54,191 bases of DNA from Actinomycetes bacterium (GCA_024280015.1 JAJRQY010000154.1:1-54191), one strand, 5' to 3'; shown: positions 17,453 through 26,626, counted from the first letter of the stretch. Made by a program: numbers and translations. Notes: generated by a model from the letters alone, not told the origin.

Positions 17453-17464
17453 CGCACACCTCGC

Positions 17465-17513
17465 ATACTGAATACTCGATACTGACTACTGACTACTGAC
17501 TACTGACTACTGA
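17465..17513 (+). repeat. Seven-copy heptamer tandem repeat upstream of Rieske gene
   Basis: Seven contiguous 7-base units: ATACTGA, ATACTCG, ATACTGA, then four identical CTACTGA. They lie in the 143-base gap between the hairpin and the Rieske oxygenase start. The four perfect copies suggest recent slippage-type expansion. It is the only such array in the operon and sits where a promoter or leader would be. Confidence 0.9.
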
Positions 17514-17562
17514 CAAATCCACCCACCATGAACCCACCCGATCATGACAGGGAGCACGACAT

Positions 17563-18822
17563 ATGTTGACAAAAGAACAGAATGAAGAACTAACCCAGGT
17601 TGGCCCAGGCACGCCCATGGGGGAGGTTCTTCGCCACTATTGGTATCCGGTGGCCTTCACCCGTGAACTCGAAGAGTTCCCAGTCAAGAGCGCCCGGTTG
17701 CTGGGCGAAGACTGGGCGGTGTTTAAGACCGACTCCGGAAGCTACGGCATTGTCGATGAACGTTGCCCTCACCGTGGTGCCTCAATGGTCTATGGCATCA
17801 CCGACGAGGATGGGCTTCGTTGTGGTTACCACGGTTGGAAGTTCGACACAGAGGGAACGTGTGTCGAGATCCTGGCCGAACCCGACTCCTCCGACAAGTT
17901 CCGAGAGGGCTGCTCGATCCGCTCCGGCCAGGCCCAAGAACTTGGAGGTCTGATTTGGGCCTATGTCGGTAGTGGTCCGGCTCCAGTATTGCCTCGCTAT
18001 GAGGCCTACGTGATGGATGGGATCCGCGACATTGGGGCGACTGTCATTCCCTGCAACTGGCTCCAGATCATGGAGAACTCCGTTGATCCCTACCATGTCG
18101 AAGCTCTCCACGGGAACTACTTCGAGTTCATCGCCAAGCAGCAAGGAACGCCAATGCCCGGCTCCTTCGGTGGCAACAAGCACGAAAAGGTGTCCTTCGA
18201 ACCGTTTGACCATGGCATCATCAAGCGCAGGCTGCTGGTCGGCCAATCAGAGGAGAGCGACGACTGGAAGATCGGACACCCACTGGTGTTCCCATACAAG
18301 ATGTGGGTCGGCGGTAACGGCGTCTTCCAGATGCAGATTCGAGTTCCCGTCGATGACACGCACACCCATGTGATGTTCTACACCGTGCATGCTCCCGATG
18401 GGGCTCCTACTCCAACCGAGGAACGCTGCGTCGACTACGAAATCGAGTGGCTGGACGATGATGGCAAGTTCATTGTCGACTACATCGAAGGTCAAGACAT
18501 CATGGCCTGGGTAAGCCAGGGTGACGTTGCTGACCGAGTAAACGAGAAGATCACAAAAAGTGACCTCGGGGTCGTTGCCTGCCGCCGCATGTTCCGCGAG
18601 GCCATCGAAAGCGTCCAGGCTGGCAATGATCCGACCGCCGTGGTTCGCAAAGCGCACGACGTCATCAAGTTGCCACTGGAACGCTCCAAGTTTGGCCGAG
18701 GCTCGGCCTTTGCCACCGACTGGATTGATCATGGCTCGATGCGATACAGCCCAATCGCCGCAGAACTCAAACAGCTTCATCTCGATGCAGATGCGGCCCG
18801 CAAAGAACTCGAGGACGTCTAA
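17563..18822 (+). CDS. Rieske non-heme iron oxygenase, oxygenase component
   Basis: A 419-residue ring-hydroxylating or demethylating oxygenase alpha subunit. The Rieske [2Fe-2S] ligands are CPHRG (Cys68, His70) and CGYHGW (Cys87, His90). The mononuclear iron site starts in ENSVDPYHVEALH (bridging Asp175, His178, His183). No beta subunit, ferredoxin or reductase gene adjoins it, which fits the single-subunit (phthalate or vanillate oxygenase-like) class. Electrons may come from TmoF or a host reductase. It directly follows the phosphorylating pair and abuts the decarboxylase gene with no gap. I infer it oxygenates the phosphorylated phenol. O-demethylation of a methoxyphenol is an alternative. 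Confidence 0.9.
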   Translation: MLTKEQNEELTQVGPGTPMGEVLRHYWYPVAFTRELEEFPVKSARLLGEDWAVFKTDSGSYGIVDERCPHRGASMVYGITDEDGLRCGYHGWKFDTEGTCVEILAEPDSSDKFREGCSIRSGQAQELGGLIWAYVGSGPAPVLPRYEAYVMDGIRDIGATVIPCNWLQIMENSVDPYHVEALHGNYFEFIAKQQGTPMPGSFGGNKHEKVSFEPFDHGIIKRRLLVGQSEESDDWKIGHPLVFPYKMWVGGNGVFQMQIRVPVDDTHTHVMFYTVHAPDGAPTPTEERCVDYEIEWLDDDGKFIVDYIEGQDIMAWVSQGDVADRVNEKITKSDLGVVACRRMFREAIESVQAGNDPTAVVRKAHDVIKLPLERSKFGRGSAFATDWIDHGSMRYSPIAAELKQLHLDADAARKELEDV

Positions 18823-19599
18823 ATGGATCACCTTTCCTGGGCCACCTATCTCTTGGCCGGTGTGGATGAGCGGCGCGATCTCCAAGCCATAACCAAGCAG
18901 GTTGACGAACTCAGCATCGATGATGCCTATGCAATTCAAGCGGCACTTCTGGAATTGCAATTGGGTCGGGGAGACACGCTGGCTGGGGCAAAGCTCGGCC
19001 TAACGTCGGTAGCCAAGCAAGAACAGATGGGTGTTTCGGAACCGGTGTATGGCTGGGTTCCGGCCTCATCGGTCCTCAGTGATGATGGCGAGGTTCCACT
19101 TGGAGAACTCATCCACCCTCGTTGCGAGCCCGAACTCGTCTTCGTCTTGGCCCAGGATTTGGCTGGCCCAGGAGTGAGCGCCGATGATGTCCTCGACGCC
19201 ACCGAGAAGATCGTCGGCGGTATCGAGGTCATCGATTCTCGTTATGAGGCCTTCTCCTTTACCTTGCCCGATGTCATTGCCGACAACACCTCGGCGGCTC
19301 GGGTCGCTATTGGCAGTGACGGGGTCGGGCCACGCGATGTCGACCTAACCACGTTGGGCTGTGTCTTCTCCATCGACGGCGAAATCACGGGCACTGCCAC
19401 CGGCGCAGCCCTACTCGGTGATCCGGCAGCCTGTGTCGCCATGTTGGCCAACCATCTTGGCAAGCACGGCAAGAAGTTGGAGGCTGGCTGGCTGGTCATG
19501 GCTGGGGCCATGACCGATGCCAAACCTCTAGTGGCTGGCACTGATGCCCAAGCACGTTACGCCGGGCTTGGTTCGGTCTCCATCCGCGGGGTGGCATAG
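18823..19599 (+). CDS. dmpH: 4-oxalocrotonate decarboxylase
   Basis: A 258-residue member of the hydratase/decarboxylase (MhpD/DmpH) family, which converts 2-oxohex-3-enedioate to 2-hydroxypenta-2,4-dienoate. It resembles DmpH/XylI rather than the hydratase: GAKLGLTSVAKQEQMGV, then YGWVP, LIHPRCEPELVFVL, VIDSRYEAF and the C-terminal GLGSVSIRG. The conserved acidic residues for Mg2+ lie in HPRCEPE. The ATG begins immediately after the Rieske stop codon, so the two are translationally linked. The hydratase partner, with which DmpH normally forms a complex, is two genes downstream. Confidence 0.88.
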   Translation: MDHLSWATYLLAGVDERRDLQAITKQVDELSIDDAYAIQAALLELQLGRGDTLAGAKLGLTSVAKQEQMGVSEPVYGWVPASSVLSDDGEVPLGELIHPRCEPELVFVLAQDLAGPGVSADDVLDATEKIVGGIEVIDSRYEAFSFTLPDVIADNTSAARVAIGSDGVGPRDVDLTTLGCVFSIDGEITGTATGAALLGDPAACVAMLANHLGKHGKKLEAGWLVMAGAMTDAKPLVAGTDAQARYAGLGSVSIRGVA

Positions 19600-19603
19600 G
19601 GAG

Positions 19604-19852
19604 ATGCCTCTCGTCAATATCCACATGGCTCACGGCCGAACACCAGAACAGAAGCGGGCACTCATGGAGGCCATCACCGCGGCCATGATCGAGCACATCG
19701 GCGCCCCAGAAGCGTCGGTGCGTGTGTGGATCAACGAATTCACCAATACCGACTTCATGGCTGGCGGCGAGCTCTTGGCCGACAAGCAGCGGCGACTCGC
19801 CAACCAACAAAACAGTCCCACCCTCCCAACTAACGGAGGCGCAAGCCAATGA
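19604..19852 (+). CDS. dmpI: 4-oxalocrotonate tautomerase
   Basis: An 82-residue tautomerase-superfamily enzyme that ketonises 2-hydroxymuconate. The catalytic N-terminal proline follows the initiator Met (MPLVNIHMAHGRT). The rest fits the family: PEQKRALMEAITAAM, and VRVWINEF containing the active-site Arg. It is longer than the classic 62-residue enzyme because of a Gln/Asn-rich C-terminal tail. The start at 19604 is chosen because Pro must be residue 2; GGGAG lies just upstream. It overlaps the hydratase gene by four bases. Confidence 0.9.
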   Translation: MPLVNIHMAHGRTPEQKRALMEAITAAMIEHIGAPEASVRVWINEFTNTDFMAGGELLADKQRRLANQQNSPTLPTNGGASQ

Positions 19853-20646
19853 CCGATTCCTCCTTAATCGAACAGGCCGCAGCCCAGATCCGCAAGGCGG
19901 CCCAATCCGGTTCTCCGTGCGCTCCAGTGCGAGACATCCTGGGCACCGCAACCGATATCGATCTGGCTTATGCCGTCCAGGACATCAATACCGACCTGGA
20001 CATTGCCTCTGGCCGGCGAGTCAGCGGACGCAAGATCGGGATCACCTCCAAAGCGGTAATGGAACAGATTGGCGTTGACCAGCCCGATTTCGGCACCTTG
20101 TTCGCTGACATGGAGTACGGCGACGGCATCGAAATCGAGAGCGGACGACTACTCCAACCACGCGCAGAGGCCGAGGTCGCCCTAGTACTTGAGCATGACC
20201 TCGATCATGAGCGGCACACCTTCAACGACATCATTCGAGCTACCGCCTATGCCCTTCCGGCCATCGAGATTGTCGACAGCCGGATCGCTGAATGGAATAT
20301 TCGGATTGTCGACACCGTGGCCGACAATGCCAGCTGTGGGCTCTACGTGCTCGGCGGAGTGCCAGTACCACTCAAGAACGTCGACCTTCGACTGATACCG
20401 ATGACCATGAGTATCAACGATGTTGAGGCCGCCACTGGGAGCGGGGCCGCATGCCTCGGACACCCCTTCCACGCTGCCCGGTGGCTGGCCGACACCCTGG
20501 CTTCGCGAGGTATTCCCCTCCGAGCGGGCGACGTTGTAATGACTGGAGCTCTCGGCCCCATGAAACCCATCGGACCCGGAGACACCATCACCGCCAACTT
20601 TGGCGACCTGGGAACCGTGACCACCCACCTGGAGAAGCAATCGTGA
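19849..20646 (+). CDS. dmpE: 2-hydroxypenta-2,4-dienoate hydratase (2-oxopent-4-enoate hydratase)
   Basis: A 265-residue enzyme that adds water to 2-hydroxypenta-2,4-dienoate to make 4-hydroxy-2-oxovalerate. It matches DmpE/XylJ/Mhp[18 protein letters not shown], then [22 protein letters not shown] (metal-binding acids), [30 protein letters not shown] and the C-terminal [16 protein letters not shown]. It is a paralogue of the decarboxylase two genes upstream, as in Pseudomonas dmp and xyl operons. It starts within the tautomerase stop (ATGA). Confidence 0.93.
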   Translation: MTDSSLIEQAAAQIRKAAQSGSPCAPVRDILGTATDIDLAYAVQDINTDLDIASGRRVSGRKIGITSKAVMEQIGVDQPDFGTLFADMEYGDGIEIESGRLLQPRAEAEVALVLEHDLDHERHTFNDIIRATAYALPAIEIVDSRIAEWNIRIVDTVADNASCGLYVLGGVPVPLKNVDLRLIPMTMSINDVEAATGSGAACLGHPFHAARWLADTLASRGIPLRAGDVVMTGALGPMKPIGPGDTITANFGDLGTVTTHLEKQS

Positions 20647-20659
20647 CAGGACAAAGCTT

Positions 20660-21556
20660 GTGACAACCGCAGCAATTGTCGGTTCGGGCAATATCGGAAC
20701 CGACCTCATGTACAAACTCCTGCGTTCCTCGGAGATCGATCTGCAATGGGTCGTTGGAGTCGATCCAGAATCTGAAGGCCTCAAGCGAGCAAGGTCAGAA
20801 GGTTTGGAAGCTTCTCCAGAAGGAGTCGATTGGCTATTGAACCAGTCTGAACTTCCCGACATCGTCTTCGAAGCAACGTCGGCCTACGTGCATGTCCGCA
20901 ATGCTCCTCGCTATCGCGAGCATGGCATTCGAGCTGTGGATCTGACCCCGGCCGCTCGCGGACCCTTCGTAGTGCCGCCAGCAAACTTGACTGAACACAT
21001 TGCGGAGATGAACGTGAACATGGTTACCTGCGGCGGTCAAGCCACAATTCCCATGGTTTATGCCGTGTCGAGCGTGGTTCCCGTTGACTATGCCGAGATC
21101 GTGGCCACTGTTGCCTCCAAGTCCGCTGGCCCCGGGACCAGACAGAATATTGATGAGTTCACCCGCACCACCTCTCGGGCAGTGTCCGAAATCGGTGGGT
21201 CAACCGAGGGCAAGGCCATCATCATCCTCAACCCAGCGGAACCGCCACTGATGATGCGCGACACCATCTACTGCTCGATCCCGGCGGACGCTGACACCGA
21301 TGCCATCGCCCGCTCGATTCACAAGGTTGCGGCCGAAGTAGCTACCTATGTGCCCGGCTACCGCCTGATCGCCGAACCACAGTTTGATCGGCCACAAGCG
21401 GGCGAGACCACCGGTCGGGTAGCCATATTCGTTGAAGTCGAAGGTGCCGGTGACTTCCTACCTCCTTACGCCGGGAATCTTGACATCATGACCGCGGCGG
21501 CCACCAAGGTTGGCGAAGAAATCGCCTCAAGCCTCAAGGCCAAGGAAGCCGTCTGA
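20660..21556 (+). CDS. dmpF: Acetaldehyde dehydrogenase (acylating)
   Basis: A 298-residue NAD- and CoA-dependent enzyme that converts acetaldehyde to acetyl-CoA. The dinucleotide-binding loop is [14 protein letters not shown]. The catalytic cysteine is in [14 protein letters not shown] (Cys124). [20 protein letters not shown], then MTAAA, is the conserved C-terminal region that contacts the aldolase. The start is a GTG at 20660. Its TGA shares a base with the ATG of the aldolase gene, matching the obligate DmpFG complex through which acetaldehyde is channelled. Confidence 0.95.
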   Translation: MTTAAIVGSGNIGTDLMYKLLRSSEIDLQWVVGVDPESEGLKRARSEGLEASPEGVDWLLNQSELPDIVFEATSAYVHVRNAPRYREHGIRAVDLTPAARGPFVVPPANLTEHIAEMNVNMVTCGGQATIPMVYAVSSVVPVDYAEIVATVASKSAGPGTRQNIDEFTRTTSRAVSEIGGSTEGKAIIILNPAEPPLMMRDTIYCSIPADADTDAIARSIHKVAAEVATYVPGYRLIAEPQFDRPQAGETTGRVAIFVEVEGAGDFLPPYAGNLDIMTAAATKVGEEIASSLKAKEAV

Positions 21557-22617
21557 TGCCGTTCTCCTCCGATCTTGACGTTCGAGTGACCGACACCAGC
21601 CTTCGTGACGGTTCCCACGCCAAGCGTCATCAGTTCACCGAGCAGAACGTGCGAGACATCGTCCGAGCGTTGGACGATGCGGGCATGCCCGTCATCGAGG
21701 TGACCCACGGCGATGGGCTTGGGGGCTCGTCCTACAACTACGGCAAGAGCCTGGTGGACGAGCGGGTTCTGATGAAGGCCGCCGTCCAAGAAGCAGACCA
21801 AGCCAAAATCGCCGCCCTCATGTTGCCAGGACTCGGCACCAAGGACGACATCAAAGCCATCCACGAGATCGGGGTTTCTATCGTCAGGGTGGCCACCCAT
21901 TGCACCGAAGCCGATATTTCCGAACAGCACTTCGCTTTGGCCAGAGATATCGGCCTGGAAACTGCTGGATTCTTGATGATGGCTCACTCCATCAGCCCAG
22001 AGTTGCTGGCGAAACAGGCCCGAATCATGGCTGATGCTGGTTGCCAGTGTGTCTATGTTGTTGACTCCGCTGGTGCCATGATCCTCGAGGATGCCAGCGA
22101 ACGGGTCGAAGCCCTAGTGTCGGAGTTGGGATCTGATGCCCAGGTCGGCTTCCATGGCCATGAGAATCTCTCCTTGTCCCTAGCCAACACCATCGCGGCC
22201 ATTCGAGCCGGAGCGGTTCAGGTCGATGGCTCAACCCGTCGCTTTGGGGCTGGCTCTGGCAACACCAGCTGTGAGGCGCTAGCGGCCGTGGCCGAGCGTC
22301 TCGGCATCAAGACCGGACTTGACGTGCTCAAGATGATCGATGCCGCCGAGGACGTCGTGCGGCCGGTCATGGACGAGGAGTGCGTGCTGGACCGGCTCTC
22401 GTTGATCATGGGCTACGCCGGGGTCTATTCCAGCTTCCTCAAGCACGCCTACCGAGCCTCGGAACGATACGGCGTTCCCGGAGCAGACATCTTGATGGAA
22501 TGCGGCAACCGCAAGCTGGTCGGAGGACAAGAAGACCAGATCATCCAGATCGCCGCCACCTTGGCCAAGGACGCGGCCAAAGAAGTAGACGACAAAGCAG
22601 AAACGGCCTCGACATGA
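21556..22617 (+). CDS. dmpG: 4-hydroxy-2-oxovalerate aldolase
   Basis: A 353-residue HMG-CoA-lyase-fold aldolase that splits 4-hydroxy-2-oxovalerate into pyruvate and acetaldehyde. The N-terminal [17 protein letters not shown] has the metal-binding Asp and catalytic Arg. YVVDSAGAM and [15 protein letters not shown] carry the His metal ligands. The C-terminal communication domain, ending with LVGGQEDQI, pairs with acetaldehyde dehydrogenase. It overlaps that gene by one base and the next gene by four. Confidence 0.95.
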   Translation: MPFSSDLDVRVTDTSLRDGSHAKRHQFTEQNVRDIVRALDDAGMPVIEVTHGDGLGGSSYNYGKSLVDERVLMKAAVQEADQAKIAALMLPGLGTKDDIKAIHEIGVSIVRVATHCTEADISEQHFALARDIGLETAGFLMMAHSISPELLAKQARIMADAGCQCVYVVDSAGAMILEDASERVEALVSELGSDAQVGFHGHENLSLSLANTIAAIRAGAVQVDGSTRRFGAGSGNTSCEALAAVAERLGIKTGLDVLKMIDAAEDVVRPVMDEECVLDRLSLIMGYAGVYSSFLKHAYRASERYGVPGADILMECGNRKLVGGQEDQIIQIAATLAKDAAKEVDDKAETAST

Positions 22618-24038
22618 TTACTAACTGGATCAACGGAAAACCCAAGGAGGCCGCCTCTGGTGAGGTGTTCGACACCATTAACCCTTGGTCTCAAACCAGC
22701 CACGACACCGTGGCGCTATCCGGGCAAGAAGACATCGATGCGGCCCTTGATGCGGCCCGCGATGCTTTTGACTCCGGTCCATGGCCGCAGATGGGTTTCG
22801 GTGAACGAGGAGCCCTCCTGCATCGGCTCGCTGATCTCATCATGGAGAATGCCGACGAGCTTGCCGCTGCTGACTCCAAGGACATGGGCAAGCCACTCAG
22901 CGCAATGCTGGCCAAGGACGTTCCTCGGACGGCCCAGAACTTCCGATTCTTTGCCGACCATGCTCGACTCAGCGCCTCGGAGATGTACCCAACAGATAGT
23001 GGCCATCACGCCTTCAGTCGCTTCGAGCCAGCGGGTGTGGTCGCTGCCGTCGCCCCCTGGAACTTTCCACTCATGTTGGAGTCTTGGAAGATCGCTCCTG
23101 CCCTGGCCTGGGGCAACACAGTCGTATTGAAACCAGCCGAGGATACGCCCGGGTCCGCCACCATCATGGCTCGCCTGGCCACCGAGGCCGGATTTCCTGA
23201 CGGGGTGCTCAACGTTGTCCACGGGTTCGGGCCCGATAGTGCCGGCGAGATGCTGACCACGTCGGACAAGGTCGACCGCATCACCTTCACCGGAGAGTCC
23301 TCAACGGGCCGTGCTATTGCTGGAGCCGGAGCAGCCAATCTGGTTCCTGTCAGCCTCGAGTTGGGCGGCAAGGGGGCAAATATCGTTTTTGGCGACGCCG
23401 ACCTGGAGGAAGCAATCAAATGGTCCAACACCGCAATCTTCACCAACGCTGGTCAGGTTTGCCTCGCTGGTAGCAGGCTCTATGTCCAGCGTGAAATCTA
23501 TGACCGCTTCGTGGAGGGCTTTGTGGCCTCGGCCAAGAAGCTGGTGGTTGGGGCGCCAAACAGTCCAGACACGAATATCGGCCCACTCGCCAGTGAAACC
23601 CACTTCAAGAAGGTTTCCGGATTCTTTGACGACTTACCCGCTGAGGCCACCGTGCATTGTGGCGGTCCGGCCAAGGACGGTTCGTGGGGTGTGCATCCAA
23701 CCATCATCACCGACGCGCCACCCGATGCCCGAATCTGTCGAGAAGAGGTGTTCGGCCCCGTCGTGACCATCCAGCCGTTTGACACTGAAGATGAGGCGGT
23801 AGCGGCGGCCAATAGCTCGAAGTATGGCCTCAACGCCATGCTCTTTACCGAGAATCTTCGCAAGGCTCATCGTGTTGCCAACCGGCTACGAGCCGGCACC
23901 GTTTGGGTGAATTGCTTCTTTGTCCGCGACCTACGCGCTCCCTTCGGCGGAGTTGGTTGGTCTGGCATCGGACGAGAAGGCGGCACCTTTAGCCGGGAGT
24001 TTTTCACCGAACCCAAAGCTGTCGTTATCCAGCCATAG
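22614..24038 (+). CDS. dmpC: 2-hydroxymuconic semialdehyde dehydrogenase
   Basis: A 474-residue NAD-dependent aldehyde dehydrogenase. It feeds the oxidative branch of the meta pathway by oxidising 2-hydroxymuconic semialdehyde to 2-hydroxymuconate. NAD-binding and catalytic motifs are [35 protein letters not shown] (general-base Glu) and [13 protein letters not shown] (nucleophile Cys). It starts within the aldolase stop codon (ATGA at 22614). No hydrolytic-branch hydrolase (DmpD) was seen, so the operon is committed to the dehydrogenase, tautomerase and decarboxylase branch. The substrate is inferred from context. Confidence 0.9.
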   Translation: MITNWINGKPKEAASGEVFDTINPWSQTSHDTVALSGQEDIDAALDAARDAFDSGPWPQMGFGERGALLHRLADLIMENADELAAADSKDMGKPLSAMLAKDVPRTAQNFRFFADHARLSASEMYPTDSGHHAFSRFEPAGVVAAVAPWNFPLMLESWKIAPALAWGNTVVLKPAEDTPGSATIMARLATEAGFPDGVLNVVHGFGPDSAGEMLTTSDKVDRITFTGESSTGRAIAGAGAANLVPVSLELGGKGANIVFGDADLEEAIKWSNTAIFTNAGQVCLAGSRLYVQREIYDRFVEGFVASAKKLVVGAPNSPDTNIGPLASETHFKKVSGFFDDLPAEATVHCGGPAKDGSWGVHPTIITDAPPDARICREEVFGPVVTIQPFDTEDEAVAAANSSKYGLNAMLFTENLRKAHRVANRLRAGTVWVNCFFVRDLRAPFGGVGWSGIGREGGTFSREFFTEPKAVVIQP

Positions 24039-24105
24039 CACCACATCAACACATCTGAACCATCAGACAACTGAACCACCAACAACTGAACAAGGGGACC
24101 ATTTC

Positions 24106-25605
24106 ATGGGAATTCTCGACCGATCCGAGTACTACGACCTGACGCGTACCACCAACTGGTCGCCGTCCTATGTGACAGAGGACGAGCTCTATCCAGAATC
24201 GATGTCGGGTTCCCGCGGCATCCCAATGGAGAAATGGGAAGCCTTCGATGAGCCATACAAGGTGGCTTACGGCGAATATGTCATGACCCAGCGCGAGAAG
24301 GACTCTGGGGCATACTCGGTCAAGGCCGCTCTGGAACGTTCCAACTTTGTTGAGAACGCCGACCCTGGTTGGGTGAGCACGCTCAAGGCACACTACGGAG
24401 CAATCGCAGTCCCCGAGTATGCAGCTATGACCGGCGAAGCTCGAATGGCCCGATTCTCCAAGGCACCAGGCAACCGCAATATGGCGGTTTATGGGATGAT
24501 GGACGAGACCCGCCACGGCCAGATACAGCTCTACTTTCCTCATGAGCACACCGACAAGAGTCGACAGTGGGACTGGGCTCACAAGGCCATGCACACCAAT
24601 GAATGGGGTGCGCTAGCGGCCCGCCACTTCTTTGATGACATGATGATGACTCGAGACGCCATCTCCGTCTCCATCATGCTGACGTTCGCCTTCGAAACCG
24701 GCTTTACCAACATGCAGTTTTTGGGTTTGGCTGCCGATGCGGCGGAAGCTGGCGATCACACCTTCGCCAATCTGATCTCCAGCATCCAAACCGATGAGGC
24801 ACGTCACGCTCAGCAGGGCGGACCCAACCTCAAGATCTTGCTGGAGAACGGAATGAAGGAGGACGCTCAACGCATGATTGATGTGTCGTTCTGGAGGTCA
24901 TGGAAACTGTTCTCGGTATTGACCGGACCAATGATGGACTATTACACACCGCTTGAACACCGAGCCCAGTCCTTCAAGGAATTCATGCAGGAGTGGATCA
25001 TCGGACAATTCGAGCGTCAGATTCACGATATTGGTCTGGACACCCCCTGGTATTGGGATGAGTTCGTACGCGCCCTCGACGAGACCCACCATGGCATGCA
25101 CCTTGGGGTTTGGTACTGGCGCCCAACCGTTTGGTGGAACCCAGCAGCTGGCGTGTCTCCCGACGAGCGGGACTGGCTGGAGGAGAAGTATCCCGGGTGG
25201 AATGACAGCTGGGGATCTTGCTGGGATGTCATTATCGACAACCTGGTTGATGGCAAGCCGGAACTGACTGGGCCGGCCACCCTCCCCATGATCTGCAATA
25301 TGAGCAATATCCCCATTGTTGGAACACCGGGACCCGGCTGGAACGTCAAGGACTACCCGCTGGAACACAACGGCCGTCTCTACCACTTCGGATCTGGACC
25401 AGACCGTTGGTGCTTTGAGCAGGAGCCAGAGCGCTACCAGGGACACCTGAGCTTTATTGATCGGTTCCTCGCTGGACAGATCCAGCCCATGGATCTGAAT
25501 GGCGGCTTGGCCTACATGGGGTTGTCACCCGGCGAGATGGGCGACGACGCGCATGACTACGCCTGGGTCGCTCACTATCAGACCGAACAGCGCGCTGCCA
25601 GCTGA
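24106..25605 (+). CDS. tmoA: Toluene-4-monooxygenase-type hydroxylase, alpha subunit
   Basis: A 499-residue diiron hydroxylase large subunit that inserts one oxygen atom into arenes or alkenes. It is strikingly like Pseudomonas T4MO TmoA, collinear in numbering with all six iron ligands: Glu104, Glu134, His137, Glu197, Glu231, His234. Thr201, Ile100, Phe176, Phe196 and Phe205 of the active-site pocket are also kept. Position 103, a known regiospecificity site that is Gly in T4MO, is Pro here (AVPEYAAM). The start at 24106 (AAGGGG upstream) reproduces the family N-terminus; an earlier frame start is spurious. A 67-base leader separates it from dmpC, and the rest of tmo follows. Confidence 0.96.
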   Translation: MGILDRSEYYDLTRTTNWSPSYVTEDELYPESMSGSRGIPMEKWEAFDEPYKVAYGEYVMTQREKDSGAYSVKAALERSNFVENADPGWVSTLKAHYGAIAVPEYAAMTGEARMARFSKAPGNRNMAVYGMMDETRHGQIQLYFPHEHTDKSRQWDWAHKAMHTNEWGALAARHFFDDMMMTRDAISVSIMLTFAFETGFTNMQFLGLAADAAEAGDHTFANLISSIQTDEARHAQQGGPNLKILLENGMKEDAQRMIDVSFWRSWKLFSVLTGPMMDYYTPLEHRAQSFKEFMQEWIIGQFERQIHDIGLDTPWYWDEFVRALDETHHGMHLGVWYWRPTVWWNPAAGVSPDERDWLEEKYPGWNDSWGSCWDVIIDNLVDGKPELTGPATLPMICNMSNIPIVGTPGPGWNVKDYPLEHNGRLYHFGSGPDRWCFEQEPERYQGHLSFIDRFLAGQIQPMDLNGGLAYMGLSPGEMGDDAHDYAWVAHYQTEQRAAS

Positions 25606-25626
25606 CCGGCGCGCTGCCAGCCGACC
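25591..25626 (+). repeat. 17-base direct duplication at the tmoA stop
   Basis: CGCGCTGCCAGCTGACC (25591-25607) is repeated as CGCGCTGCCAGCCGACC (25610-25626) with a period of 19 bases. The first copy encodes the last TmoA residues and the TGA stop. The second is just downstream and lost the stop by T-to-C. This looks like a local tandem duplication, possibly recent. Confidence 0.85.
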
Positions 25627-25666
25627 AACAAACCACGTTCAAGATTCAACAAGGAGTAAGAAGACG

Positions 25667-25921
25667 ATGGCACTTTTTCCACTGAGCTCAAACTTCGAAG
25701 GCGACTTCGTTCTGCAACTCGTACCAGTAGACGACGAGATCACCATGGATGAGGTGGCGGCGGCTTGCGCCGAGCATTCGGTCAATCGAAGAGTAAGACC
25801 ACAAGCAGGCAAGGTGATGAGAGTTCGTCGCCATACAGACGGCGAGATCTTTGCCCGCGACATGTTGGTGAAGGACTCAGGTTTGATGCCAACAGAGACC
25901 ATTGACATCATTTGGGAATAG
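25667..25921 (+). CDS. tmoB: Toluene monooxygenase hydroxylase, gamma subunit
   Basis: An 84-residue small subunit of the (alpha-beta-gamma)2 hydroxylase, the same length as TmoB of T4MO and with its ubiquitin-like pattern: ALFPLSSNFEGDFVLQLVPV, then MDEVAAACAEHSVNRRV, the conserved RP, and VRRHTDGEIFARDM. The start at 25667 has AAGGAG nine bases upstream. Its place directly after tmoA follows the canonical order. Confidence 0.93.
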   Translation: MALFPLSSNFEGDFVLQLVPVDDEITMDEVAAACAEHSVNRRVRPQAGKVMRVRRHTDGEIFARDMLVKDSGLMPTETIDIIWE

Positions 25922-25935
25922 GGCGAGCTTCAACA

Positions 25936-26274
25936 ATGGCAATGGAGAAACTCTGCACGCTCGACGATGTCTGGGAGGGTGACATGGACAGCTTTGAGGC
26001 CAACGATGGCCGAGAAGTTCTCGTCGTCTGTCTTGATGGAGGGGCCGTCAAAGCCTTCCAGGGAGTCTGTCCCCATCAAGAAATATCCCTGGTCGAGGGT
26101 GAACTCAAGGGGAATGTCCTGACCTGTCGAGCTCACCTTTGGCAATTCGATTGCACTACTGCCAAAGGGATCAACCCCGACGACTGCCAAATCGCTGAGT
26201 ACCCCGTCCAGGTCACTGGTGACGACGTGTATGTGGACGTGGCCAACGTTGAACCATTTACCTCACACTCATGA
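25936..26274 (+). CDS. tmoC: Toluene monooxygenase Rieske ferredoxin
   Basis: A 112-residue Rieske [2Fe-2S] ferredoxin, exactly the T4MOC length, that carries electrons from TmoF to the diiron hydroxylase. Cluster ligands are in GVCPHQEI and TCRAHLWQFD. GINPDDC and the closing YPVQVTGDDVYVD are shared with T4MOC. The start was taken as the ATG at 25936 (MAMEKLCTLDDVW), which matches the family N-terminus; an in-frame start 24 bases earlier is less likely. Confidence 0.95.
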   Translation: MAMEKLCTLDDVWEGDMDSFEANDGREVLVVCLDGGAVKAFQGVCPHQEISLVEGELKGNVLTCRAHLWQFDCTTAKGINPDDCQIAEYPVQVTGDDVYVDVANVEPFTSHS

Positions 26275-26308
26275 ATCCCTGCCCCACCTATGTAGAGAGA
26301 AGCACAAG

Positions 26309-26626
26309 ATGACCAACAACAAGTCCGTTGCCGACGGATACAAGAACAACAGGGTCGGGCCGATTCTCCGGTCCGGCGATGTCGCCAATGCCGCGGTCGA
26401 GGCGGTTGAGATTGACAATCCGGAGAAGGAAATCGAGATCCAAGACCGGAGTGCCTACATCCGAATCCAGTGCGAAGATGAGTGCATCCTCACTCGTCAG
26501 TCGATGGAGGAGATGCTCGGACGGCCTTTCGAGATGCGCGAGTTGGAGCTCAATCTCAGCTCCTTCGCTGGACAAATCGACACGACACCTGAGCAAGTCC
26601 GGTTCTACATGAACCAGCACATCTAA
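26309..26626 (+). CDS. tmoD: Toluene monooxygenase effector protein
   Basis: A 105-residue cofactor-free coupling protein (T4MOD is 103 residues) that docks on the hydroxylase and tunes the diiron site. Shared patterns are NRVGPILRSGDVANAAVEA, then IEIQDRSAYIRI, MEEMLGRPFEM and LELNLSSFAGQI. The ATG at 26309 follows AGAGAGAAG. The gap to the beta-subunit gene holds a hairpin. Confidence 0.94.
   Translation: MTNNKSVADGYKNNRVGPILRSGDVANAAVEAVEIDNPEKEIEIQDRSAYIRIQCEDECILTRQSMEEMLGRPFEMRELELNLSSFAGQIDTTPEQVRFYMNQHI

Noticed and set aside
17465-17513. CRISPR array
   Set aside because: Units are seven bases without spacers, so this is simple tandem repetition. The same holds for the decamer array at 36569-36628.
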